Positions 7,385-15,766 of a stretch of 64,000 nt of DNA are shown piece by piece (the stretch's first letter is position 1; the number at the start of each line of letters is the position of its first letter). This DNA comes from JANLUX01 sp031366005 (GTDB taxonomy: Bacteria > Bacteroidota > Bacteroidia > AKYH767-A > OLB10). The stretch is taken from assembly GCA_031366005.1 (NCBI GenBank), contig JANLZB010000006.1:1-64000 (forward strand), in the 5' to 3' direction. The translations under genes and the position numbers were made by a program. The notes beneath the pieces are model-generated. The model was not told the origin of the DNA. It searched no databases and saw only the letters and a list, made by a program, of their open reading frames with translations.

Positions 7385-7941
7385 AAATTTATACTAAAAC
7401 GGGGGATAAAGGTCAGACTTCACTTATCGGAGGAAAGCGTGTTCCCAAATATCATTTGCGTATTGAATGTTATGGAACTATTGATGAACTCAACTCATGG
7501 ATTGGCTTAATACGCGACCAGGGAATTGATGATCATTCAATAACATTACTATTAGAAATCCAGGATCGATTGTTTACCATCGGTTCTTTGCTTGCTGCTG
7601 ATCCTGATAAATCAAACCCGAAAACCCGGGAGAAAATTCCTGATCTTACAGATAACGATATCGCTATTCTTGAAAAAGAAATTGATCGTATGGTTGATCA
7701 TTTACCTGAGTTGCGTTCCTTCATTCTTCCCGGTGGAAATAATACTATTTCGTTTTGTCATCTTGCAAGGTGTGTTTGCCGAAGAGCTGAAAGATTAATT
7801 GTTCAACTGGGAGAAGAAAGCCTGGTTGATGACAAGGTGATAGTATATCTCAATCGCCTTTCTGATTACCTGTTTATACTGGCCCGATGGATGGCACAGC
7901 AAAAAAATATTGCTGAAACCCCCTGGAGTCCAAGATTATAA
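7381..7941 (+). CDS. Cob(I)alamin adenosyltransferase, PduO type
   Basis: 186 residues starting with KIYTKTGDKGQTSLIGG, the ATP-binding N-terminus of PduO-type corrinoid adenosyltransferases, with the conserved CRRAER segment near the C-terminal helix. It transfers the adenosyl group of ATP to cob(I)alamin to make adenosylcobalamin in the cytoplasm. It is translationally coupled (ATGA) to a MacB-type ABC ATPase, a pairing without an obvious functional link. No cobalamin riboswitch was seen upstream. Confidence 0.93.
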   Translation: MKIYTKTGDKGQTSLIGGKRVPKYHLRIECYGTIDELNSWIGLIRDQGIDDHSITLLLEIQDRLFTIGSLLAADPDKSNPKTREKIPDLTDNDIAILEKEIDRMVDHLPELRSFILPGGNNTISFCHLARCVCRRAERLIVQLGEESLVDDKVIVYLNRLSDYLFILARWMAQQKNIAETPWSPRL

Positions 7942-7991
7942 GAAGTTTTTTAACAGCTTTTACTATTTCTTTTCTAAGTAAAAGATTTTTT

Positions 7992-7999
7992 TACTTTTG
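7992..7999 (+). promoter_or_regulatory. Putative -7 box TACTTTTG for the DUF2795 gene
   Basis: Exact match to TAnnTTTG, giving a predicted leader of about 60 nt. Confidence 0.5.
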
Positions 8000-8062
8000 C
8001 AGCCCTTTAAAACCTTCTTGTATTAAGGAGTTTTATCAGGACAAAACAAAAACAGAATTACA

Positions 8063-8284
8063 ATGTATTGGACTCTTGAACTTGCCTCTCATCTTGAGGA
8101 TGCCCCATGGCCTGCCACCAAAGATGAATTAATTGATTATGCAATCCGCTCCGGTGCACCCATGGAGGTGATTGAAAATTTACAAGAGCTGGAAGATGAA
8201 GGCGAGGCTTATGAAACCATCGAAGAGATATGGCCTGATTATCCAACCAAGGACGACTTCTTCTTTAATGAGGATGAATATTGA
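8063..8284 (+). CDS. DUF2795 family protein
   Basis: 73 residues, very acidic, beginning MYWTLELASHLEDAPWPATK. This matches the small DUF2795 proteins that are widespread and conserved in Bacteroidota, whose function is unknown. The opening segment and the LENLQELEDEGE-like core are the family hallmarks. It forms a single-gene unit with its own -7 box and a strong terminator, which suggests high or independent expression. Confidence 0.88.
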   Translation: MYWTLELASHLEDAPWPATKDELIDYAIRSGAPMEVIENLQELEDEGEAYETIEEIWPDYPTKDDFFFNEDEY

Positions 8285-8303
8285 TATAAATAAAGTTCGC
8301 GCT

Positions 8304-8334
8304 AAGGCTTATTTCAGATAATGAAGTAAGCCTT
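8304..8334 (+). terminator. Rho-independent terminator after DUF2795 gene
   Basis: A 12-bp stem (8304-8315 with 8323-8334, one G-T wobble) built on AAGGCTTA/TAAGCCTT with a 7-nt loop is followed by a T-rich tail. Confidence 0.75.
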
Positions 8335-8352
8335 TGTTATTTTTAGCCCGCT

Positions 8353-9588
8353 ATGAAAAAATCGCTTTCTCCCGCTGTTCACGATCCTTATGCCTCGTTA
8401 CGCTTTAAAGAGTTCCGATATTTTATATGGGCAAAGCTGCTGCTTACGTTAGCCTTGCAAATGCAGGCAGTGATAGTAAGCTGGTTAGTGTATGAAAAAA
8501 CCCACGATCCGCTTTCATTAGGTATTATTGGATTAGCCGAAGCAATTCCTGCAATTTCTCTTTCGCTCTATGGCGGACATATTGCTGATCGCGTAAGCAG
8601 GAAAAGTATTTTAATGTGGACAACCTTGCTAATGTTTTTGGGTTCGGTTTTTTTGGTTTTGTATGTCTATAATTATGTCGGGAGTTCAGTATTACTCGCC
8701 TATTTTGTAATTTTTATAATTGGTATTGCCAGAGGTTTTCATTATCCGGCACAATCAGCTTTCTGGGCGCAGTTAGTACCTAAGGACAACTATGTAAACT
8801 CCTCTACATGGAACAGCACTGTGTGGCAATTGGGCGCTGTAGCGGGTCCTGCTTTTGGCGGATTATGTTATGGCTGGTTTGGCGCAGGTAAATCCTGTAT
8901 AATTGTTTGCCTGTTTATTTTGATTTGTATCACTTATTATTATAGAATAGCCCATAAACCAATCGCCACTTTTAATCAAACAGAAACATTAAAGGAATCA
9001 TTGTTATCAGGTATTAAATATGTTTTTAAAAACAACATTTTTGTAGGTGCGCTTTCGCTGGATTTATTTGCAGTTTTGTTTGGAGGAGCAGTTGCATTAC
9101 TTCCTGTCTTCGCAGATAAAATTTTACATGTTGGTCCGGAGGGATTAGGTTTTTTACGAGCAGCACCGGCAGTTGGAGCAGTTATTATGGCGTTATTAAT
9201 GGCCCATCATCCTCCACGTAAAAATGCGGGTATCAAATTAATGTTATGCGTTGCGGGATTTGGTTTGTGCATGATAACATTTGCACTCTCAAATAATTTT
9301 TATCTATCATTTGGAATCCTGTTTTTTAGTGGTGCATTTGATAATGTGAGTGTAGTAATTCGTTCCACCATTCTGCAAAGTTTTACACCCGATGAAATGC
9401 GTGGACGCGTGGCATCGGTAAATAATATTTTTGTAGGAAGCAGTAATGAGATAGGCGCTTTTGAATCAGGTACTGCCGCTAAACTTTTAGGATTGGTTCC
9501 TTCGGTGATTTTTGGCGGTGCTGTCACGTTGTTAGTGGTTGCCATTACCTACAAATTGTCACCTTCTCTGCGGAAATTGCAGCTTTAA
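8353..9588 (+). CDS. MFS transporter, Enterobactin-exporter (EntS)-like
   Basis: 411 residues with about 12 hydrophobic segments. The loop GGHIADRVSRKSIL after TM2 is the MFS A-motif, and DEMRGRVASVNNIF in the second half matches the MFS_3/EntS group. Likely a proton-driven exporter in the inner membrane; the substrate is not predictable. It is monocistronic, between DUF2795 and secA. The start ATG is close behind the preceding terminator. Confidence 0.9.
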   Translation: MKKSLSPAVHDPYASLRFKEFRYFIWAKLLLTLALQMQAVIVSWLVYEKTHDPLSLGIIGLAEAIPAISLSLYGGHIADRVSRKSILMWTTLLMFLGSVFLVLYVYNYVGSSVLLAYFVIFIIGIARGFHYPAQSAFWAQLVPKDNYVNSSTWNSTVWQLGAVAGPAFGGLCYGWFGAGKSCIIVCLFILICITYYYRIAHKPIATFNQTETLKESLLSGIKYVFKNNIFVGALSLDLFAVLFGGAVALLPVFADKILHVGPEGLGFLRAAPAVGAVIMALLMAHHPPRKNAGIKLMLCVAGFGLCMITFALSNNFYLSFGILFFSGAFDNVSVVIRSTILQSFTPDEMRGRVASVNNIFVGSSNEIGAFESGTAAKLLGLVPSVIFGGAVTLLVVAITYKLSPSLRKLQL

Positions 9589-9647
9589 GATTAATTCCGC
9601 TTGTTGGCACTGTAATGGAAGACGGATTTAGCCTCAGCGAATAATTG

Positions 9648-9655
9648 TACCTTTG
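9648..9655 (+). promoter_or_regulatory. Putative -7 box TACCTTTG for secA
   Basis: Exact TAnnTTTG match; the predicted secA leader is about 57 nt. Confidence 0.5.
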
Positions 9656-9715
9656 TAAGCTGTAATTCTATATTAATAATCCATACTATTTAAGGCGATA
9701 AAATTAGTTTAAGAC

Positions 9716-12700
9716 ATGTTAGAACTTGTAAATAAAACCCTCAAAAAATTTTTTGGCAGCAAGAGTGATCGTGATATGAAAGAGCTCGTTCCTCTTTCAG
9801 AAAAAGCCAAAGTGGAATTTCCTGCCCTTGCTGCATTAAGCAATGATGAATTACGCGGTAAAACATTTGAATTCAAACAAAAGATTACTGATTATATCGC
9901 TGACAATGAAAATGAATTGAACGAACTCAACCAGCGTGTGGAAGAGAATCCTGACATGGAAATGGCGGAGAAAGAACAGACTTACGCACGTATTGATGAA
10001 TTAAAAAAAGAACGCAACACAAAAATTGAAGAAATACTGCTTGAGCTTTTACCTGCTGCATTTGCTGTGGTGAAAGAAACTGCCAGAAGGTTTAAAGAAA
10101 ACGAAACGCTTGAAGTGAATGCCATTCAACTGGATCGTGACATTGCTGCAAAACGAAGTAATGTTACCATACAAGATGATCGTGCTTTTTATAAAAACTC
10201 ATGGCTTGCCGCAGGTATTATGATTACGTGGGACATGGTTCATTATGACGTGCAGCTGATTGGTGGTGCTGTTCTGCACCAGGGAAAAATTGCTGAGATG
10301 GCAACCGGTGAAGGAAAAACTTTGGTGGCAACATTGCCGCTTTATTTAAATGCTTTGGCAGGAAGAGGTGTGCATGTGGTTACAGTGAATGATTATCTCG
10401 CCAAGCGTGACTCTGAATGGAACGGACCAATTTTTGAATTTCTCGGTTTGAGTGTTGATTGCATTGATAAGCATCAACCTAATTCTCCTGAAAGAAGAAA
10501 TGCATATCTCGCTGATATCACTTATGGAACAAATAATGAATTTGGTTTTGATTACTTACGTGATAACATGGCTCGTAATCCTGAAGACATGGTTCAACGC
10601 GAACATCATTATGCGATTGTGGATGAGGTGGATTCGGTGTTGATTGATGATGCGCGTACTCCATTGATTATTTCAGGACCTACCCCTAAAGGAGAGAACC
10701 AGGAATTTTTTGCTTTGAAACCAAAGGTTGAACAATTAGTAAACGCCCAACGCAATTACATCAACACGGTGATTGCTGATGCAAAGAAAAAATTTGGTAA
10801 CAAAGAAAAAGAAGATGAAACCGGAATGGCATTGCTTCGCGCACATCGTGGTTTACCTAAGAACAAAGCGCTTATAAAATTCATGAGCGAAACCGGTGTT
10901 CGTGCATTGATGCAAAAAACCGAGAACCATTATATGCAGGATCAGTCAAAAGAAATGCATAAAGTGGATGCTGAATTGTTTTTTGTGATTGATGAAAAAA
11001 ACAACACGATTGAATTAACAGAAAAAGGAATTGACCTGATCAGTTCTCATAATGATGAGACTAATTTCTACTCAATGCCTGATGTTGGTTCCGTTATGGC
11101 TGATATTGAAAAAAGTAATTTATCTCCACAGGAAAAAATAGAACGCAAGGATGAATTGATGCGCGACTTTGCAATCAAATCAGAACGCGTTCACACTATT
11201 AATCAATTGCTGAAAGCATATACGCTTTTTGAAAATGATGTGGAGTACATTATTGCTGATGGCAAAATAAAAATTGTAGATGAACAAACGGGTCGTGTGC
11301 TGGATGGAAGAAGATACAGCGATGGATTGCACCAGGCAATTGAAGCAAAAGAAAATGTAAAGATTGAAGCAGCTACGCAAACGTATGCAACTGTAACGCT
11401 GCAAAATTATTTTCGCATGTATCATAAATTGGCGGGTATGACTGGAACTGCAGAAACAGAAGCGGGTGAATTCTGGCAGATTTATAAGTTAGATGTTGTT
11501 TCCACTCCTACACATCGCAAGATGGTGCGCAAGGACGAAGAAGATTTGGTTTATAAAACCACACGTGAAAAATACAATGCAGTTATTGAAGAAATTGTAA
11601 AACTCACTCAGGCCGGAAGACCTGTGTTGGTGGGAACAACATCAGTTGAAATTTCAGAATTAATCAGCCGGATGTTGAAACTGCGAAACATCAAACACAA
11701 TGTATTGAATGCAAAACTCCATCAGCGTGAAGCAGAGATTGTTGCTGAAGCAGGTAAATCAGGAACCGTAACTATTGCAACTAATATGGCTGGTCGTGGT
11801 ACCGATATAAAGCTTGGACCAGGAGTAAAAGAAGCAGGTGGTTTGGCAATCATCGGTACTGAGCGTCATGATTCCAGACGTGTGGATCGCCAGTTGCGTG
11901 GTCGTTCAGGACGACAAGGTGATCCGGGTTCTTCGCAATTCTTTGTTTCGTTGGAAGATAACCTCATGCGTTTGTTCGGTTCTGAAAGAATTGCAAAGCT
12001 GATGGATAGAATGGGAATTGAAGAAGGTGAAGTGATTCAGCACAGCATGATCACCAACTCGATTGAACGTGCTCAGAAAAAAGTAGAGGAAAATAATTTT
12101 GGAATTCGTAAGCGTTTGCTCGAGTATGATGATGTGATGAATGCACAACGCGAAGTGGTTTACAAAAAACGCAGGCATGCTTTGTACGGTGAGCGTTTAA
12201 CACTCGATCTGCAAAACATGATGTATGATTTGGTTGACAGTATTGCTGCAACTTACAGTGAAGATCGTGATTATGATGCGTTCAATTTAGAATTGATTCG
12301 TTTGTTTTCGATCGAAAGCCCAGTTAGTAAAGAAGAATTCATGCAGGCAAAACCTGATGATCTTTCATCCAAAATTTTTGCTGCTGTTGAAGAACATTAT
12401 AAAGCCAAATCAAAACTGATTGCAGAACGAACATTCCCTGTGTTGAAAAACATCTACGAGAATCAAAGCAATGCTTTTGAAAATATTGTAGTGCCTTTTA
12501 CAGATGGCTTACACAACATACAGGTGTTGGCAAACTTGAAAAAAGCTTATGAAACAAATGGACGTCAGTTAATAAATGCTTTTGAACGCAGTGTTACATT
12601 ATCATTAATTGATGATGCATGGAAAGAGCATTTGCGTGAAATGGATGACTTAAAACAATCCGTTCAGAGTGCGGTGTATGAACAAAAAGATCCGTTGTTG

Positions 12701-13045
12701 ATTTACAAATTTGAATCGTTTGAACTTTTCAAAAAAATGCTGGAGCAGATCAATCGTGATACTATGTCGTTTTTATTTAAAGGAACTGTTCAAGGTCAGG
12801 ATCAACAAAAAGTTCAGGAAGCACGTGCTCCGCAAAGAACGGATCTGAGCAAATTAAAAACTTCTCACGATAGTTATGAAAATGCTTCGCATACAGGAAG
12901 CACAAATGGAAATCCTAATGAACAACGTGAGCAATCCAAAGCACAACCAGTAAGAGTTGAGCAAAAAGTTGGGCGCAATGATCCATGTCCATGTGGAAGC
13001 GGAAAGAAATACAAGAACTGCCATGGAGCAATGGTGGAAAGTTAA
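9716..13045 (+). CDS. secA: Preprotein translocase ATPase SecA
   Basis: 1109 residues, the long form usual in Bacteroidota. Walker A ATGEGKT (about 196-202), Walker B VDEVDSVLIDDA (about 300), the helicase-like TGTAETEAGEFW and NMAGRGTDIKLG motifs and the C-terminal zinc-binding SEC-C motif DPCPCGSGKKYKNC are all present. An insertion before the SEC-C motif is rich in Gln/Asn/Ser, a disordered linker. SecA drives proteins through SecYEG using ATP and serves export of the T9SS cargo and lipoproteins seen here. Complete, no sign of disruption. Confidence 0.98.
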   Translation: MLELVNKTLKKFFGSKSDRDMKELVPLSEKAKVEFPALAALSNDELRGKTFEFKQKITDYIADNENELNELNQRVEENPDMEMAEKEQTYARIDELKKERNTKIEEILLELLPAAFAVVKETARRFKENETLEVNAIQLDRDIAAKRSNVTIQDDRAFYKNSWLAAGIMITWDMVHYDVQLIGGAVLHQGKIAEMATGEGKTLVATLPLYLNALAGRGVHVVTVNDYLAKRDSEWNGPIFEFLGLSVDCIDKHQPNSPERRNAYLADITYGTNNEFGFDYLRDNMARNPEDMVQREHHYAIVDEVDSVLIDDARTPLIISGPTPKGENQEFFALKPKVEQLVNAQRNYINTVIADAKKKFGNKEKEDETGMALLRAHRGLPKNKALIKFMSETGVRALMQKTENHYMQDQSKEMHKVDAELFFVIDEKNNTIELTEKGIDLISSHNDETNFYSMPDVGSVMADIEKSNLSPQEKIERKDELMRDFAIKSERVHTINQLLKAYTLFENDVEYIIADGKIKIVDEQTGRVLDGRRYSDGLHQAIEAKENVKIEAATQTYATVTLQNYFRMYHKLAGMTGTAETEAGEFWQIYKLDVVSTPTHRKMVRKDEEDLVYKTTREKYNAVIEEIVKLTQAGRPVLVGTTSVEISELISRMLKLRNIKHNVLNAKLHQREAEIVAEAGKSGTVTIATNMAGRGTDIKLGPGVKEAGGLAIIGTERHDSRRVDRQLRGRSGRQGDPGSSQFFVSLEDNLMRLFGSERIAKLMDRMGIEEGEVIQHSMITNSIERAQKKVEENNFGIRKRLLEYDDVMNAQREVVYKKRRHALYGERLTLDLQNMMYDLVDSIAATYSEDRDYDAFNLELIRLFSIESPVSKEEFMQAKPDDLSSKIFAAVEEHYKAKSKLIAERTFPVLKNIYENQSNAFENIVVPFTDGLHNIQVLANLKKAYETNGRQLINAFERSVTLSLIDDAWKEHLREMDDLKQSVQSAVYEQKDPLLIYKFESFELFKKMLEQINRDTMSFLFKGTVQGQDQQKVQEARAPQRTDLSKLKTSHDSYENASHTGSTNGNPNEQREQSKAQPVRVEQKVGRNDPCPCGSGKKYKNCHGAMVES

Positions 13046-13051
13046 GAAGAG

Positions 13052-13086
13052 AGTCGGCAGTTTACAGTCGGCTGTAGGCAGTTGCT
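13052..13086. repeat. Heptamer array (AGTCGGC type), five units
   Basis: Period-7 series AGTCGGC, AGTTTAC, AGTCGGC, TGTAGGC, AGTTGCT directly after the secA stop. One of several unrelated heptamer arrays in intergenic DNA of this window. Confidence 0.6.
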
Positions 13087-13125
13087 TACGCAAGAATTCA
13101 TAATTCGTAACATTCATATCGCATT

Positions 13126-13141
13126 CGTTAATTAGTATGCA
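13126..13141. repeat. Copy of the CGTTAATTAGTATGCA repeat containing a start codon
   Basis: Identical to copies near 4184 and 34205. The ATG inside the repeat (13137-13139) is the start codon of the following DUF2480 gene. Confidence 0.7.
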
Positions 13142-13646
13142 TCAAGAGATAATAAATAAAGTAGCTGAAAGCGAATTACTGCAATTCGATTTACAGGATT
13201 TATATGTAAAAGGTGAAAGAGTTTTGTTTGACCTGAAAAGTTTTTTGTTTGAAGAATTGATCCTAAAAGAAAAAGATTTTCGTGACCAAATAAAAAACCA
13301 TGACTGGAAACAATACGAAAACAAATTTGTTGCAATTACATGCACAGCAGACGCGATAGTTCCTACATGGGCTTTTATGCTTGTGGTATCACAACTTCAA
13401 CCCTTCGCAAAAAAAATTGTGTTTGGTGATTTGAATAAACTAGAAGAAGAAATTTTCAGAACACAGATTTCAAAAATTGATTTAAAGGATTACACAGATA
13501 AAAAAATTTCTATTAAAGGATGCAGTGACATTTATGTGCCACCGTCTGCTTATGTGGAATTAACTGCTTTGCTACGCTCTGTTGCAAAAAGTATTATGTA
13601 TGGAGAGGCATGTTCAACGGTGCCGGTTTTTAAGAGGAAGGATTAG
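13137..13646 (+). CDS. DUF2480 family protein
   Basis: 169 residues. The protein resembles the DUF2480 family of Bacteroidota: N-terminal NKVAESELLQFDLQDL, a central ITCTADAIVPTWAFML and a C-terminal CSDIYVPPSAYVEL block. Function unknown; the gene often occurs near core genes. Cytosolic, no signal peptide. Its start codon lies inside a dispersed intergenic repeat, so the first residues (MHQ) are repeat-derived. Confidence 0.88.
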   Translation: MHQEIINKVAESELLQFDLQDLYVKGERVLFDLKSFLFEELILKEKDFRDQIKNHDWKQYENKFVAITCTADAIVPTWAFMLVVSQLQPFAKKIVFGDLNKLEEEIFRTQISKIDLKDYTDKKISIKGCSDIYVPPSAYVELTALLRSVAKSIMYGEACSTVPVFKRKD

Positions 13647-13711
13647 ATGATTCGACTAAGATATTTTTCTGACTGAGATTTTTTTTCAATAACTTTATTA
13701 CTTGAAATATT

Positions 13712-13747
13712 AAAAGAGGATTCATTTGGAGTTCTCTTTTTTTTATG
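13712..13747 (+). terminator. Possible terminator after DUF2480 gene
   Basis: AAAAGAG (13712-13718) pairs with CTCTTTT (13734-13740) across a 15-nt loop and is followed by further Ts. The stem is weak and the loop long. Confidence 0.4.
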
Positions 13748-13783
13748 ACTAAAAACATCAAATAATAAAGCGTTTAAAAAACT

Positions 13784-13791
13784 TAATTTTG
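13784..13791 (+). promoter_or_regulatory. Putative -7 box TAATTTTG, leaderless layout
   Basis: Exact TAnnTTTG match ending only 4 nt before the ATG of the tryptophan dioxygenase family gene. Transcription would start at or beside the initiation codon, predicting a leaderless mRNA. Confidence 0.45.
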
Positions 13792-13795
13792 ACAC

Positions 13796-14794
13796 ATGGA
13801 ATTCTCAGAAAATATTTTACAACGGTTAGAACAATTACAACATAAATATAATCTGATGGGTCAAGACATGGAGAGCTATCTCGATGGTTTGCTCACCAGT
13901 AATTATCTTACTTATTGGGATTATGTACACATTGATACACTGCTGACACTTCAAAATCCCCGAACAGATTTCCCTGATGAGATGATTTTTATCATGTATC
14001 ACCAGATCACTGAACTTTATTTCAAGCTCGCTCTTCATGAATTAAACCAGATAGCACATAACGGAAGAAACGTATTACCTGACGGTGAAGACCTTGGCTG
14101 GAAAGAAAAACTGGATGTAAAATATTTTATTGAACGTGTTAACCGTATTAACAGGTATTTTGAATCGTTGACTCAGTCATTTGCAATCATGGTAAACGGA
14201 ATGGAGAAGGAACAGTTTCTTCGTTTCCGCATGGCATTACTTCCGGCAAGCGGATTTCAGTCTGCACAATATCGCCTGATAGAAATGAGCTGCACTGATT
14301 TGATGAAACTGGTTGATAAAGATTTAAGAGTACAATTTGAGAATAAAGAAATTGATATTGAAGAATTGTTTCACAACATCTACTGGAATAAAGGAGCATG
14401 TGATATTGCATCAGGAAAGAAAACGTTAACGCTTGACCAGTTTGAGAAAAAATATAAAGAACAGTTTATAAATCATGCAAGAGAATACAAAGACAAAAAT
14501 CTTTGGGCGAAATATAAATCCCTGAGTGCAGAAGATCAGAAAAATCCTGACTTAATTGATGCACTCAAATGGCTTGATATAAATGTAAATGTAAACTGGC
14601 CGCTCGTTCATTATAAATCAGCAGTGCGTTATCTGCAAATGGAAAAAGGTGATGTGCCTGCTACAGGAGGAACTAACTGGCAGAAATATTTACCTCCACG
14701 TTTTCAGAAAAGAATTTTTTATCCTTCACTCTGGAGTGAACAGGAACATGCCGAGTGGGGAAAAGCATGGGTAGAAAGTGCGTTGAAAAGTTAA
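13796..14794 (+). CDS. Tryptophan 2,3-dioxygenase family haem protein
   Basis: 332 residues. Motifs of the family are in order: LTYWDYVHIDTLLTLQ, YHQITELYFKL with the distal His (H69), FRMALLPASGFQSAQYR with the substrate-carboxylate Arg (R145), proximal haem ligand H272 in WPLVHYKSAVRYL, and ATGGTNWQKYLPPRF. The enzyme opens the indole ring of L-tryptophan to N-formylkynurenine in the cytoplasm, the first step of the kynurenine pathway. No other kynurenine gene is adjacent. It may be transcribed as a leaderless mRNA. Confidence 0.92.
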   Translation: MEFSENILQRLEQLQHKYNLMGQDMESYLDGLLTSNYLTYWDYVHIDTLLTLQNPRTDFPDEMIFIMYHQITELYFKLALHELNQIAHNGRNVLPDGEDLGWKEKLDVKYFIERVNRINRYFESLTQSFAIMVNGMEKEQFLRFRMALLPASGFQSAQYRLIEMSCTDLMKLVDKDLRVQFENKEIDIEELFHNIYWNKGACDIASGKKTLTLDQFEKKYKEQFINHAREYKDKNLWAKYKSLSAEDQKNPDLIDALKWLDINVNVNWPLVHYKSAVRYLQMEKGDVPATGGTNWQKYLPPRFQKRIFYPSLWSEQEHAEWGKAWVESALKS

Positions 14795-14819
14795 TCACAA
14801 TAAAAACAATATTTTTTTA

Positions 14820-15664
14820 GAAACTGTTTAAATTTTGTTCAGCATAATTTTTATGGAGGCAAGTTGAATCATTGCTTCGCTTGTATCTAATAAATATTTA
14901 TAGTCTTTTCCGAGCCTTGTTGTGTTTTCAAACCAGGAGAAAGTTCTTTCTATTATCCAATGCTTAGGCAAGACTTCAAATTTTTTCTGTTTATGGTTCT
15001 TAAAACAATTTGTAATAAATAACCGAACATGCTTTTTACTTGCTCTATAATTTCTCCTCTATATCCGCCATCAGCGAATATGACTTTTATGGAAAAGAAT
15101 TTTTCTCTCAGCTTTCGCATCATTAAACCTGTTCCATTTACTTCGTGAATGTTAGCTGCATGAACTACTACTGCTAATACATAACCCAATATGTCCACTA
15201 CAATATGTCGCTTTCTTGCATTTATTTTTTTGTTTCCATCAATACCCCTCATTCCGCCTCTGTGAGTTGTTTTTACCGATTGACAATCTATGGTTCTACA
15301 TTTCTGTTCAGCAGTTCTCTTACCTGTTCGTGTATCATGTGCATCACGTGTTCTATAATTTCTTCATCCTTCCATTTGCTGAAATAGTAATACACTAATT
15401 GCCATTTCGGAAAATCATTGGGTAGTATTCTCCTCTGACACCCTGTTTTTAACAAATAAAAAATTGCATTCCATATTTCTCTTAAATCATTTTTTCGCTT
15501 GCGTTCGCTTTGTGGTATTAAAATTTTATACTTTTCCAATGGGCATCTGTTACATCTGTTGGATACATTTTTTTGAGATTTTAGTCAATCCCTAAGAAAA
15601 TGAGTCTTTCTATTTGTTTCAGATGCCCTTTAATCTTTTATTTCACATAATTTTAAACAGCTTC
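14820..15664 (-). mobile_element. Decayed IS5-family insertion sequence (IS1031/IS427-like), about 845 bp
   Basis: The ends form imperfect terminal inverted repeats: GAAACTGTTTAAATTTTG at the left and GAAGCTGTTTAAAATTATG at the right, read inward. Flanking trinucleotides are TTA (left) and TAA (right). These fit the TNA target of the IS1031-type subgroup but are not identical, so the duplication has decayed or the copy is rearranged. The element contains one transposase gene broken by three frameshifts. Its ends resemble those of two MITEs at 37167-37380 and 55023-55169. Confidence 0.85.
14828..15568 (-). pseudogene. IS5-family transposase, three -1 frameshifts
   Basis: Reading the minus strand, the true N-terminus MYPTDVTDAHWK starts at 15568. 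Frame then changes after TGGAAAA (about 15533) into KYKILIPQSERKRKNDLREIW. It changes again near 15288, after NRNVEP, into IDCQSVKTTHRGGMRGIDG. It changes a third time in an A-run near 14973 into FEVLPKHWIIERTFSWFEN, ending at 14828. All three changes equal loss of one base, two of them in A-runs. The pieces together give a normal transposase of about 247 residues with the DDE region. One programmed shift is known in this family; three means inactivation (or homopolymer errors in the sequence). Confidence 0.88.
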
Positions 15665-15766
15665 TAAGAGAATTAATAATTTTTAAAAGTTACCGCTGCC
15701 ATCCAAGCCAACTTTTTGAATATGATTGATAATGAAAATTTCTAAAACCTAATGATTTAAAGCAAT

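Noticed and set aside
15288..15539. Two short separate IS genes (15288-15539 and 14953-15252)
   Set aside because: Both are pieces of one transposase that continues in other frames at each end; treated as one pseudogene.
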